IMG/VR virus record: IMGVR_UViG_3300050015_000878
Location: 20,924 to 84,923 of that record
Direction: 5' to 3' (one strand)
From: a virus
DNA: 64,000 nucleotides
Of this stretch, positions 34,179 to 40,903 are shown one piece after another. How positions within the stretch are numbered: position 1 is the stretch's first letter; each line of letters opens with the position of its first letter. A model generated the notes under the pieces. The model saw only the letters and a list, made by a program, of their open reading frames with translations, did not search any database and was not told where the DNA came from. A program made the position numbers and the translations under genes.

Positions 34179-34526
34179 ATGTTAATTGAACGCAAAGAAA
34201 TACTCAATGAGGACAAGAGTACCGGATATATAGAAGCAGTTTTTAATTCGGACAATGTACTCAAAACTACCTACTTTCCTCAAGCACAAAGACTTTACAT
34301 TGCATTTAGCAGAGGACACACATATTCTTACGGCAATGTTTCACGTGAAATGTATAATGAATTTGAAGCTGCGGACTCCCAAGGCAAGTACTTTCACGCA
34401 AAAATAAATAATAAGACAAAATTCCCGACACGCAAAGAATTTACTCTGTACCCAAGTGAAGTACAGGGTTTAAAGGAAACTGTTAAAAACAAAATGTCGG
34501 AATTAAAAGAAGACGAAGATGAATAG
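34179..34526 (+). CDS. KTSC domain protein
   Basis: 115 residues with a KTSC-like domain over about residues 14-75: YIEAVFNSDNVLKTTYFPQA, RLYIAFSRGHTYSYGNVSRE, then MYNEFEAADSQGKYFHAKIN, matching the family pattern (L-x-V-x-F-x-x-G-x-x-Y-x-Y, then S-x-G-x-x-F). KTSC is a small domain, named after the KTSC tail of some lysyl-tRNA synthetases, of unclear function. It is first behind the host-type promoter and overlaps the next gene by 8 nt. Confidence 0.8.
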   Translation: MLIERKEILNEDKSTGYIEAVFNSDNVLKTTYFPQAQRLYIAFSRGHTYSYGNVSREMYNEFEAADSQGKYFHAKINNKTKFPTRKEFTLYPSEVQGLKETVKNKMSELKEDEDE

Positions 34527-34824
34527 TATCGAAGAACGAGACAATCTTATTCAGTTAATGCAAGAAGCGTTGAAATTCTATGCAGACCCAACCAATTATA
34601 TTGGTCCAATGGGAACTATTGCACCGATTTATTCTGATGATTATGGCTCACAAGCACGTTTTGCTTTAGAAAAGGTTAAACAATTAAATGAGCAAAATCA
34701 GAAAATTCAAGACGATTACGACAAACTTATATTGGAAGCAGAAGAACTCGAATCTACAGGTGAAACAAGTCCTTTGGACCTAATTAACATATTTATACAA
34801 ACCCGTGATGATAAAAACGTTTAA
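34519..34824 (+). CDS. Hypothetical phage protein (101 aa)
   Basis: MNSIEERDNLIQLMQEALKF followed by YADPTNYI, and YSDDYGSQARFALEKVKQLN: the A-L-x-x-Y-A-D ... D-x-G-x-x-A-R-x-A-L pattern is common in small phage proteins of unknown function. A coiled-coil tail follows. It overlaps both its neighbours and is probably early. Confidence 0.72.
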   Translation: MNSIEERDNLIQLMQEALKFYADPTNYIGPMGTIAPIYSDDYGSQARFALEKVKQLNEQNQKIQDDYDKLILEAEELESTGETSPLDLINIFIQTRDDKNV

Positions 34825-35044
34825 AGAATATCAGCAAGAAGCAAATTTTCTCAAAATATCTTTGGATAGGTTTCTTGAGAAATATCCCGACTTGCCTGCA
34901 GACGTAATTCTTTTAATGAGAGTTACTTACGATGGTTTAGGACTTGGTGAAGCAGGTGAAGTACAGGGTAAAATCAAAAAGATTATTCGGGATGATGGTG
35001 GAAAAATAACACCTGAACATATTGAAGCAATTAAGGGTACGTGA
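34808..35044 (+). CDS. mazG: MazG-like nucleotide pyrophosphohydrolase, N-terminal part (split gene)
   Basis: Starts at ATG 34808 (MIKTFKEYQQEANFLKI). The chain follows the MazG family through YDGLGLGEAGEVQGKIKKII (the E-x-x-E metal-binding region) and then breaks off after EAIKG: two codons later ACG-TGA ends the frame. The missing continuation ELSDILWYISSICDTLG is present, in frame, 1.5 kb downstream at 36534. MazG enzymes hydrolyse (d)NTPs to (d)NMPs plus pyrophosphate. The break coincides with the end of the TnpB element. Confidence 0.85.
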   Translation: MIKTFKEYQQEANFLKISLDRFLEKYPDLPADVILLMRVTYDGLGLGEAGEVQGKIKKIIRDDGGKITPEHIEAIKGT

Positions 35045-35047
35045 ACA

Positions 35048-35072
35048 GTTCGGTTAAATCTACAAAAATCTA
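35048..35072 (+). repeat. Left end inverted repeat of the TnpB element
   Basis: 25 nt beginning GTTC and containing AAATCTACAAAAA. It is the reverse complement, at 19 of 25 positions, of 36506-36530. Confidence 0.75.
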
Positions 35073-35180
35073 TTAAAACCTATGAAAATCTATGGACGAA
35101 ATAATTTTAATAAAAACTGATATTTTTAATTAATATATACTATTTATAAAAGAGTATTAAAATTACCCAATTAAATTAAA

Positions 35181-36518
35181 ATGTTGAAAGCAATTAAAAT
35201 TAGACTTTATCCGAACAAAACTCAAAGTAGTTATATAAATCGTCTATGTGGTTCATATAGAAAGGTATTTAATATGTGTTTGGAAAAAAAGATAAGTGCT
35301 TATAACAATGACAAGACAAGTCTGGGATTAAAGGAATTAGGAAATTATTTTCATCAGGACTTAATTAAAAAAGAAGAATTTTTATATCTCAATGAGCACA
35401 ACACCAAAGTATTAAAACAAACAATCATAAATTTACTTGATAGTTATAAAAGATTTTTTGTAAATGGTAATGGTTTCCCCAAATATAAATCAAAACATGA
35501 TAACAATCAGTCAGCGAGATTTCCGCTGGAAGCAATATCAAAATTAAATAGTTATTCTGATAACAAGATAACATTAGGCAGACCATTAAAAAATATTAGT
35601 TTTGAATGTTCTAACAGAGATAAAAATTATTTAACAAATCACAAAGATAAAATCAAGTCAGCAACCATAAGTAGAACAAAATCCGATAAATACTTTTTAT
35701 CTGTTCTTATTGATAATATAATTGAAAAACAAATACCAGAACCAACTAATGATATTTTAGGTATTGATATTGGTATAAAAGATTTTATGGTTTGTTCTGA
35801 TGGTCAAGTGTTTAATAACTTGAAACTTAAACGTAATAATGAAAAAACATTAATTAAATTACAAAGACAATTAAGTAAAAAACAATTAGTTGGGACTGGT
35901 GAATATCGGTTAAATAAATATGGTAATAAGGTTGAAATAAATAAACCTTCAAACAATAGATATAAAGCAAGAGTAAGACTTGTAAAATTTCAAGAAAAAT
36001 TAAATAATATAAAAATAAATTACATACATAACATTACAACTCAATTAGTTCGTGAGAACCAAACGATAGTTATTGAGAATTTAAATGTTAAAGGTATGTT
36101 AAAAAACCATTGTTTGGCAAAATCAATTCAAGATTTAAGTATCAACGAGGCATTCAGACAGTTAAAATACAAATCTGAATGGTATGGAAGAGATTTGATT
36201 ATAATAGACAGATGGTTTCCTTCGAGTAAATTATGTAATGTTTGTGGTTATAAGTATAAGAATTTATCATTAAAAGAAAGACATTGGACTTGTCCAGACT
36301 GTGGGACACAACATGATAGAGATTATAATGCGGCAACAAATATTATGAAAGAAGGAAAGAGATTGATAGGGACACGTTATCCCGAATTTACGCTTGTGGA
36401 CTATCCAACTATGGATGACAGACTCAGTAATGAGGTACTAAAAAGTAGTGATAGGTTGAGACAAGAAGAAAAAAGTACAAATAGTGAACGAAGTGAACTT
36501 CGTACTAAGTTTTTGTAG
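35181..36518 (+). CDS. tnpB: TnpB RNA-guided nuclease (OrfB), intact
   Basis: 445 residues. The N-terminal HTH starts MLKAIKIRLYPNKTQSSYIN. The RuvC-type sites are all visible: ILGIDIGIKDFMVCSDG (first Asp), QTIVIENLNVKGML (Glu) and CGTQHDRDYNAATNIM (last Asp). The zinc finger is LCNVCGYKYK with WTCPDCGTQHD. A basic C-terminal tail ends near a hairpin (CGAAG-TGAA-CTTCG, about 36489-36502) in the region where the omega RNA scaffold would lie. All catalytic residues are present, so the nuclease should be active. Its only visible mobility partner is itself. Confidence 0.93.
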   Translation: MLKAIKIRLYPNKTQSSYINRLCGSYRKVFNMCLEKKISAYNNDKTSLGLKELGNYFHQDLIKKEEFLYLNEHNTKVLKQTIINLLDSYKRFFVNGNGFPKYKSKHDNNQSARFPLEAISKLNSYSDNKITLGRPLKNISFECSNRDKNYLTNHKDKIKSATISRTKSDKYFLSVLIDNIIEKQIPEPTNDILGIDIGIKDFMVCSDGQVFNNLKLKRNNEKTLIKLQRQLSKKQLVGTGEYRLNKYGNKVEINKPSNNRYKARVRLVKFQEKLNNIKINYIHNITTQLVRENQTIVIENLNVKGMLKNHCLAKSIQDLSINEAFRQLKYKSEWYGRDLIIIDRWFPSSKLCNVCGYKYKNLSLKERHWTCPDCGTQHDRDYNAATNIMKEGKRLIGTRYPEFTLVDYPTMDDRLSNEVLKSSDRLRQEEKSTNSERSELRTKFL

Positions 36519-36530
36519 ATTTTTTTGAAC
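36506..36530 (-). repeat. Right end inverted repeat of the TnpB element
   Basis: 25 nt ending in GAAC, overlapping the tnpB stop codon. Its core TTTTTGTAGATTT pairs with the left-end core, so the two ends of a transcript could anneal. Confidence 0.75.
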
Positions 36531-36533
36531 GGT

Positions 36534-36677
36534 GAATTATCTGATATATTATGGTATATCTCATCAATATGTGATACACTTGGATTAAAAATGGAAGATG
36601 TTGCCACATATAATATCGAAAAATTAAAGTCCCGTAGAGATAGGGGAGTATTACATGGCAGTGGTGATAATCGTTAA
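36534..36677 (+). CDS. mazG: MazG-like pyrophosphohydrolase, C-terminal part (split gene)
   Basis: 47 codons and TAA in the frame that continues the N-terminal part: ELSDILWYISSICDTLGLKM, the conserved E-x-x-D-x-x-x-Y helix of MazG, then KLKSRRDRGVLHGSGDNR, the typical family ending (R-x-x-R-G-x-x-x-G-x-G-D-N-R). No start codon of its own is evident. The sequence is undamaged, which means either a recent insertion or removal of the element from the mRNA. Confidence 0.85.
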   Translation, partial: ELSDILWYISSICDTLGLKMEDVATYNIEKLKSRRDRGVLHGSGDNR

Positions 36678-36718
36678 AAAAATATTATTGTGTTTATTGA
36701 TTATTTCAATAACACCAA

Positions 36719-36727
36719 GTATTTATT
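36719..36727 (+). promoter_or_regulatory. Putative late promoter motif for the HNH gene
   Basis: GTATTTATT, 14 nt before ATG 36742. It lies within an otherwise early operon. Confidence 0.6.
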
Positions 36728-36741
36728 GTAAAAATAATACT

Positions 36742-37371
36742 ATGGTTGAAAAGGTATGTTTAAATTGTGGTGGTCAATATAAAGTAATTGACAGTCGAAA
36801 AGATAAGGCAAAATTTTGTTCAAAAGAATGTGCCAATATACAATTAAATGGTGAAAAAAATACTGTATGTACTGAATGTGGTGAATCGTTTCATTTAAAG
36901 GAATCGTCAAAGAGAAGATATAAGAGAACACAAGGTTATTTTTGCTCGACAAAATGTGTTGCAGATTTTAGAAAGAAAGCATATATAGGTATCAATAATC
37001 CTAATTTTAGAAATGCTGAAACAAGTAATGGCTATTTGCTTGAGCAATTACCTAAATTCGGAAGAATTAAATTACATCATAAAGTAGTGTTTGAGTATTT
37101 AAACATCAATGAAATACCACACAATTATTGTATTCACCATAGAGATTGTCAAATTAATAACAACGACAAAGAAAATTTGGCACTATTAACAGGAAGCGAC
37201 CATAGATGGTTACATAAAAATTTTGGCAATGCAACTTTATGGGCATACGTAAATAACAGAATATCTCTGAAAGAATTGTGTAGTTGGTGTAAAAATCCCG
37301 AAAAGGCTATGAAATTGTTACCATTTAACATTATAACACAAAAAGAATTAATTATATATGAAAACAGTTAA
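36742..37371 (+). CDS. HNH endonuclease with N-terminal zinc fingers
   Basis: 209 residues from ATG 36742 (MVEKVCLNCGGQYKVID). Two Cys4-type fingers open the chain: CLNCGG with FCSKEC, and CTECGESF with FCSTKC. The HNH site is IKLHHKVVFEYLNINEIPHN, then YCIHHRDCQINNNDKENLAL. The longer frame from 36655 is rejected because its first 29 residues overlap the end of mazG and the late-type motif. Its last 14 nt overlap the start of dut, which suggests insertion exactly in front of dut. Probably a free-standing homing endonuclease. Confidence 0.85.
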   Translation: MVEKVCLNCGGQYKVIDSRKDKAKFCSKECANIQLNGEKNTVCTECGESFHLKESSKRRYKRTQGYFCSTKCVADFRKKAYIGINNPNFRNAETSNGYLLEQLPKFGRIKLHHKVVFEYLNINEIPHNYCIHHRDCQINNNDKENLALLTGSDHRWLHKNFGNATLWAYVNNRISLKELCSWCKNPEKAMKLLPFNIITQKELIIYENS

Positions 37372-37783
37372 AATAAAATTACTACATCCCGATGCACAAA
37401 TACCACGAAAAATTATTAATAGTGATGCATGTTATGATGTTGTTGCAACAAGTAAACGAGATTTGGGTGATGGTAGAATTCATTATGGACTTGGATTCGC
37501 ATTAGAAATACCGGAAAATACACAATTGGATTTACGACCAAGAAGTTCAGTACATAAAACCGGACTTATATTAAGCAATTGTATTGGAACTGGTGATGAA
37601 GAATATCGTGGAGAATTTCAGGCGGTTTTTTATCACATAATATCAACACTACCACCGTATGAAATTGGCGACAGAATATTACAAATACAATTAAGAACAA
37701 GGGAAGATGTTGAATTTGAATTAACAGACGAATTATCTAACACCCAAAGAAATAGTGGGGGTTTCGGAAGTACGGGAAAATAA
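37358..37783 (+). CDS. dut: dUTP diphosphatase
   Basis: 141 residues with all five trimeric dUTPase motifs: DACYDVVA (1), PRSSVHK (2), IGTGDEEYRGEF (3), GDRILQIQL (4) and RNSGGFGSTGK (5). Motif 3 normally reads G-x-I-D-x-x-Y-x-G, and here G-T-G-D-E-E-Y-R-G keeps the Asp and Tyr. It lowers dUTP and feeds dUMP to the thymidylate synthase encoded downstream. It overlaps the HNH gene by 14 nt. Confidence 0.93.
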   Translation: MKTVKIKLLHPDAQIPRKIINSDACYDVVATSKRDLGDGRIHYGLGFALEIPENTQLDLRPRSSVHKTGLILSNCIGTGDEEYRGEFQAVFYHIISTLPPYEIGDRILQIQLRTREDVEFELTDELSNTQRNSGGFGSTGK

Positions 37784-37807
37784 CTTTATTAAATACAGGC
37801 AAATAAT

Positions 37808-37996
37808 ATGGAAGAAAGAATTTTAGAAGAAGTAGACCCAAAAGAAGTTTTGGATGAACAAGGACCAAACGTATTTCTTTATTATAGAGATACTAAATCG
37901 GTATTCATAACATCAGGTGAAGCATGGTATATGAGAATATGGCTATTGCTATCAAACCCATTCCGTTACTTATTTACGGGACGTGTGAGATATTAA
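37808..37996 (+). CDS. Hypothetical small protein (62 aa)
   Basis: Acidic start (MEERILEEVDPKEVLDEQGP), then an aromatic, partly hydrophobic end (AWYMRIWLLLSNPFRYLFTG). It may be membrane-associated through the C-terminal half. It stands between dut and thyA in the nucleotide operon, preceded by a short AATAACTTTATTAAA-type leader that recurs before the next two genes. Confidence 0.65.
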   Translation: MEERILEEVDPKEVLDEQGPNVFLYYRDTKSVFITSGEAWYMRIWLLLSNPFRYLFTGRVRY

Positions 37997-38022
37997 AATA
38001 ATTTTATTAAAAACAAACAATT

Positions 38023-38268
38023 ATGTTTACAAAAGAAGATTTCAAAAACGATTCGGGTCTTGAATTCAAAGACCTATCCGATGAACTAATGCGTGTTTAT
38101 GTATTTCCCGACATGAAAATAAGAATAAATGAACCTCTCCTGTTGAATGTTTCAACAAGCGGTGGTCATAGAATTTTTGACTCAGAAGGCAATTCAAATT
38201 ATATTCCTTCGGATTGGAGACGACTTTATTGGGTCGTAAAAGAGGGCAAGTCTCACTTCGCTTTCTAA
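38023..38268 (+). CDS. Hypothetical small protein (81 aa)
   Basis: MFTKEDFKNDSGLEFKDLSD, then a beta-like middle (RVYVFPDMKIRINEPLLLNV) and SNYIPSDWRRLYWVVKEGKS. Short globular protein, family not recognised. Same operon; separated from its neighbours by 26-29 nt leaders containing AATAATTTTATT. Confidence 0.68.
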   Translation: MFTKEDFKNDSGLEFKDLSDELMRVYVFPDMKIRINEPLLLNVSTSGGHRIFDSEGNSNYIPSDWRRLYWVVKEGKSHFAF

Positions 38269-38297
38269 AAATAATTTTATTTAAAATAATCTCGATA

Positions 38298-38504
38298 ATG
38301 AAGGGTACAACTGGAATCAGATTAAGAAGAGAAAGTGCTAAAAGACTACTTGAGGCACAACTATTACGTGGCACTAAGCCAGAAAAAATCAACAAGAAGA
38401 CTACCGCTAAGATGATACCGCTAACTCCTGCGGACATCACCCGCATCAATAAAGAAATTGCTGCGTTAAATAATCCGAAAAACAAAAAGACCGTAAGTGC
38501 TTAA
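38298..38504 (+). CDS. Hypothetical basic protein (68 aa)
   Basis: The start at ATG 38298 (MKGTTGIRLRRESAKRLLEA) avoids a 55-nt overlap with the preceding gene and follows the recurring leader. Strongly basic and helical, with a Thr/Pro-rich middle (KMIPLTPADITRINKEIAAL). It could bind nucleic acid. Its TAA shares a base with the thyA ATG (TAATG). Confidence 0.68.
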   Translation: MKGTTGIRLRRESAKRLLEAQLLRGTKPEKINKKTTAKMIPLTPADITRINKEIAALNNPKNKKTVSA

Positions 38505-39583
38505 TGGAAAGTTATTTAGACTTACTTCAAAACATCATTGATAATGGTGTTGAGAAAGAAAGTGGTAGAGCAAACATGCCGAATACCATAGGTATTTCAC
38601 ATGGAGTGATTAAAATGGACCTTCAAGAAGGTTTTCCACTACTTACCACAAAGAAAATGTACTGGAAGGGCATCGTACATGAACTTCTTTGGTTTCTCCG
38701 TGGAGAAACAAACATAAAATATCTCGTTGATAACAACGTGAATATCTGGAACGGTGACGCATACCGTTGGTATTTAAAATGGTGGGATGAAAAGGGTAAA
38801 ACATTGGGTGGACTTTGTAAACTCGAAACAATTGAAGAATTTGTTGAACAAGTTAAGCAGGATTCAAATTGTTCATATACTTGGATTGATGTTCCATCAA
38901 CAGGTCAAGGTGTAAAAGAATATACTATTGGTGACTTGGGTAAAGTCTATGGCTACCAATGGAGAAATCAGAATGGTGTTGACCAAATAAAGGAAGTTCT
39001 TGATGGTTTAAAGTCAAACCCATACAGTCGCTACCATGTAATTGATGCTTGGAATAAAGCAGACTTCAAGGAAATGGCATTACCACCATGCCACCTAATG
39101 TATCAGTTTATTGTCAGACCACTGAGTTTAAAAGAAAGAATTGATTATCATTTTAATGTACTGAAAGGCGAATTCTATCTGACACCTGACGATAATGAAG
39201 AATTAGCATATCTCGATGCGGCAGGCGTTCCGAAGTTCTACTTGGACCTTAACATGTATCAGAGAAGCTGTGATACGCTATTAGGTGTACCATTTAACAT
39301 TGCTTCGATGTCGTTACTGCTTAAATTATTCGCAACGGTAAACAATATGCTTGATGGCGTGGCTACTTGGATTGGCGGTGATACACATTTATATGTGAAT
39401 CATATCGAACTTGCCAAAGAACAAATATCAAGAGTTCCTTATGACCTGCCACAACTATTCATTAGAAAAGAATTAAGTTGCCTTGACGATATTCTTGCAT
39501 TGACCATTGAAGACTTTGAATTGGTTGGCTATAAAAGTCATCCTGCAATTAAAGCAGAATTGTTCACTGGCTTAAAAAAGTAA
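38504..39583 (+). CDS. thyA: Thymidylate synthase (ThyA type)
   Basis: 359 residues. Family signatures: GFPLLTTKKMYWKGIVHELL, WFLRGETNIKYL, YGYQWRN, the catalytic LPPCHLMYQF (Cys near residue 196), YQRSCDTLLGVPFNIASMSL and THLYVNHIELAKEQ. It methylates dUMP to dTMP with methylene-tetrahydrofolate. It is about 95 residues longer than the E. coli enzyme, through an insertion of about 60 residues before YGYQW (residues 88-145) and one of about 30 after the active-site strand (residues 208-240). Together with dut and mazG it forms a dNTP-supply module. Confidence 0.95.
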   Translation: MESYLDLLQNIIDNGVEKESGRANMPNTIGISHGVIKMDLQEGFPLLTTKKMYWKGIVHELLWFLRGETNIKYLVDNNVNIWNGDAYRWYLKWWDEKGKTLGGLCKLETIEEFVEQVKQDSNCSYTWIDVPSTGQGVKEYTIGDLGKVYGYQWRNQNGVDQIKEVLDGLKSNPYSRYHVIDAWNKADFKEMALPPCHLMYQFIVRPLSLKERIDYHFNVLKGEFYLTPDDNEELAYLDAAGVPKFYLDLNMYQRSCDTLLGVPFNIASMSLLLKLFATVNNMLDGVATWIGGDTHLYVNHIELAKEQISRVPYDLPQLFIRKELSCLDDILALTIEDFELVGYKSHPAIKAELFTGLKK

Positions 39584-39587
39584 ACAA

Positions 39588-39878
39588 ATGGGTGACAAAA
39601 ACTTCAAGCAAATCGGCAAATTTCAGTTTTCGGTAGAAGTGCCTGTAGATTCTGATTTGGCACTTGCTATCAGACTTGCTACTGAAAGACGTGATAAAAA
39701 ACTTGAAGATTTTGTTGAGTTTATAAAATTGGGTGCAAACAGGGATGACAAGGATAAGATTCTTGAAAATCTTGACGGTATACTCAAAATGAACGAGAGC
39801 ATTAAGCTAATGGAAGATGCAGCTATTGCCGTGAGAATGTATAAACTTGAAGAACAGAAAAATAAAAGTGTTGAATGA
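39588..39878 (+). CDS. Hypothetical protein (96 aa)
   Basis: Starts 4 nt after thyA. MGDKNFKQIGKFQFSVEVPV leads into helices rich in charged residues (LAIRLATERRDKKLEDFVEF; KMNESIKLMEDAAIAVRMYK). ATGA overlap with the next gene. No recognisable family. Confidence 0.68.
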   Translation: MGDKNFKQIGKFQFSVEVPVDSDLALAIRLATERRDKKLEDFVEFIKLGANRDDKDKILENLDGILKMNESIKLMEDAAIAVRMYKLEEQKNKSVE

Positions 39879-40129
39879 TAATATTATACATAATAGTCAC
39901 ATTATTAACAGTTGCAGTATTACTACTTGCAGGTGCACTTTATTTCTTTGCGAGAAAGAGTCAGTACATTTCTGATAAGGAAAAAGAGTTTATTGTCTTC
40001 GTCATAGATATATTTGAGCAATACGGTGACGACTTAGGTGTTCAAACTAAAGCAGAACATAAGAGACTCTGTGAAGAACTCGAAAAGATTAAAACAAAGT
40101 ATTTTACAATAAAAAAAGAGGACAAATAG
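39875..40129 (+). CDS. Small membrane protein (84 aa)
   Basis: One N-terminal transmembrane helix (LYIIVTLLTVAVLLLAGALY) with the C-terminal 55 residues charged and helical, most likely cytoplasmic. Last gene of the operon; a terminator hairpin begins inside its final codons. An N-terminally anchored spanin-like or inhibitor role is possible but unsupported by sequence. Confidence 0.7.
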   Translation: MIILYIIVTLLTVAVLLLAGALYFFARKSQYISDKEKEFIVFVIDIFEQYGDDLGVQTKAEHKRLCEELEKIKTKYFTIKKEDK

Positions 40130-40140
40130 TCCTCTTTTTT
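40112..40140 (+). terminator. Terminator of the nucleotide-metabolism operon
   Basis: AAAAAAGAGGAC/GTCCTCTTTTTT, a 12-bp stem with 5-nt loop and U-tract. The A/T arms make it usable on both strands; the minus-strand gene at 40160 converges on it. Confidence 0.88.
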
Positions 40141-40159
40141 ATTTCCGGTTTTTAAAGAC

Positions 40160-40342
40160 TTACCATTTCTCCATGAGAATTGATAATGCATCTAATGCTG
40201 CAAGTTGTGCTACAACGCTTGCGTCACTATTAGTTACTAAAGTCACACCTGGAGTACTGTTAAAACCACTACCTGCTAAACCTGCGCCAATTCTTGCCCA
40301 TAGTCTGTAGGTATTTTGTGTTAAAGGTGATGTTGCTGTCAT
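40160..40342 (-). CDS. Small virion protein sharing a module with 40412-40846
   Basis: 60 residues, MTATSPLTQNTYRLWARIGA, then VTLVTNSDASVVAQLAALDA. The Y-x-LWA-x-IG ... GVT ... QLA-x-L-x-A pattern also forms the C-terminus of the adjacent fibronectin-like protein, so this is a real gene and probably a related virion module without the extra domain. It has its own late motif at 40375-40383. Confidence 0.72.
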   Translation of the reverse strand: MTATSPLTQNTYRLWARIGAGLAGSGFNSTPGVTLVTNSDASVVAQLAALDALSILMEKW

Positions 40343-40374
40343 TTCGTTTTAGTTTTTAAATAATATTATTTACA

Positions 40375-40383
40375 TATAAATAC
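40375..40383 (-). promoter_or_regulatory. Putative late promoter motif for 40160-40342
   Basis: Minus-strand GTATTTATA, 32 nt before the ATG at 40342. Confidence 0.65.
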
Positions 40384-40411
40384 TCAAAATTTCCCTAAAA
40401 TCGAGATATAA

Positions 40412-40846
40412 TTAGGGTTGTTCATGAATAACTGCTTCTGCAGCCAAGTATGCCAATTGTCTTGCTATACTTTCATCTGTAGGTGTAACGCCAGGTATAT
40501 AACCGATTTTTGCCCATAAATCGTAATCTTCGGTTGACAAATCTACTGCCAAACCTGCGGTAAAGCTAACTTGATTACCATATGTGGTTACACCACCTGT
40601 GGTTGCATATGCTCTGACATAATATGTGTTATTTGCAAGCAATCCAGTTAATGAACTTACAAAAGGTGCTAAAGAAGTACCATTGGTTGTTTTACTGTTT
40701 GCTATGGTTGGGTTCGGTGAAGTATTCCATACTACACCCTTTGCTGTAAGAGTCACACCTGTGACTGTTGAAGTGACTGTACCACCACCAGTTGCGGTTG
40801 CTGTGGTTATCGAACTTATTGCGGAAGTAGTAACTATAAGTGCCAT
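40412..40846 (-). CDS. Virion decoration-like protein with Bacteroidota fibronectin-type domain
   Basis: 144 residues. Residues 5-98 are a fibronectin-III-like domain of the type common in Bacteroidota surface proteins: TATATGGGTVTSTVTGVTLT, AKGVVWNTSPNPTIANSKTT, SSLTGLLANNTYYVRAYATT, ending YGNQVSFTAG. Residues 105-144 carry the module shared with the 60-residue neighbour (YDLWAKIGYIPGVTPTDESI, then ARQLAYLAAEAVI). A plausible reading is a virion-binding tail module with a displayed Ig-like domain, similar in idea to T4 Hoc. Late expression is indicated by the motif at 40879. Confidence 0.75.
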   Translation of the reverse strand: MALIVTTSAISSITTATATGGGTVTSTVTGVTLTAKGVVWNTSPNPTIANSKTTNGTSLAPFVSSLTGLLANNTYYVRAYATTGGVTTYGNQVSFTAGLAVDLSTEDYDLWAKIGYIPGVTPTDESIARQLAYLAAEAVIHEQP

Positions 40847-40878
40847 AATTTTTTCTATATTTAGTTTAAGTTATTTTA

Positions 40879-40887
40879 TATAAATAC
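40879..40887 (-). promoter_or_regulatory. Putative late promoter motif for 40412-40846
   Basis: Minus-strand GTATTTATA, 32 nt before the ATG at 40846; the same spacing as for the neighbouring gene. Confidence 0.68.
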
Positions 40888-40903
40888 TTTGAAATATCTG
40901 GAT

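Larger units (their letters stand above)
35039..36533 (+). mobile_element. TnpB element inserted in mazG (IS605/IS1341-like)
   Basis: Removing these 1495 nt joins ...AAG-GGT to GAA-TTA-TCT and restores mazG in frame. GGT occurs at both junctions, so the ends are uncertain by 3 nt (35036-36530 is equivalent). Content: about 140 nt of AT-rich leader, a full tnpB, and 15 nt after it. No tnpA is present. The leader holds several AAAnyCTA-like repeats at about 12-nt spacing (35057-35095). The ends carry a 25-nt imperfect inverted repeat, unusual for IS605-type elements. It could be a transposon or an intron-like element; see findings. Confidence 0.85.

Noticed and set aside
35057-35095. Short repeats as a CRISPR array
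   Set aside because: Units are about 8 nt with 4-nt spacing and no spacers of usual length; they belong to the TnpB element leader. No other array is visible.
35039-36533. Certain assignment of the TnpB element as a group I intron
   Set aside because: Only about 140 nt and 15 nt lie outside tnpB, little room for a catalytic core, and the flanks do not show a clear U-G splice-site pair. Kept as a hypothesis only.
36655-36741. Signal-peptide-like start of the HNH protein (MAVVIIVKKILLCLL)
   Set aside because: These codons overlap the mazG C-terminus in another frame and the promoter motif; the HNH protein most likely begins at 36742.
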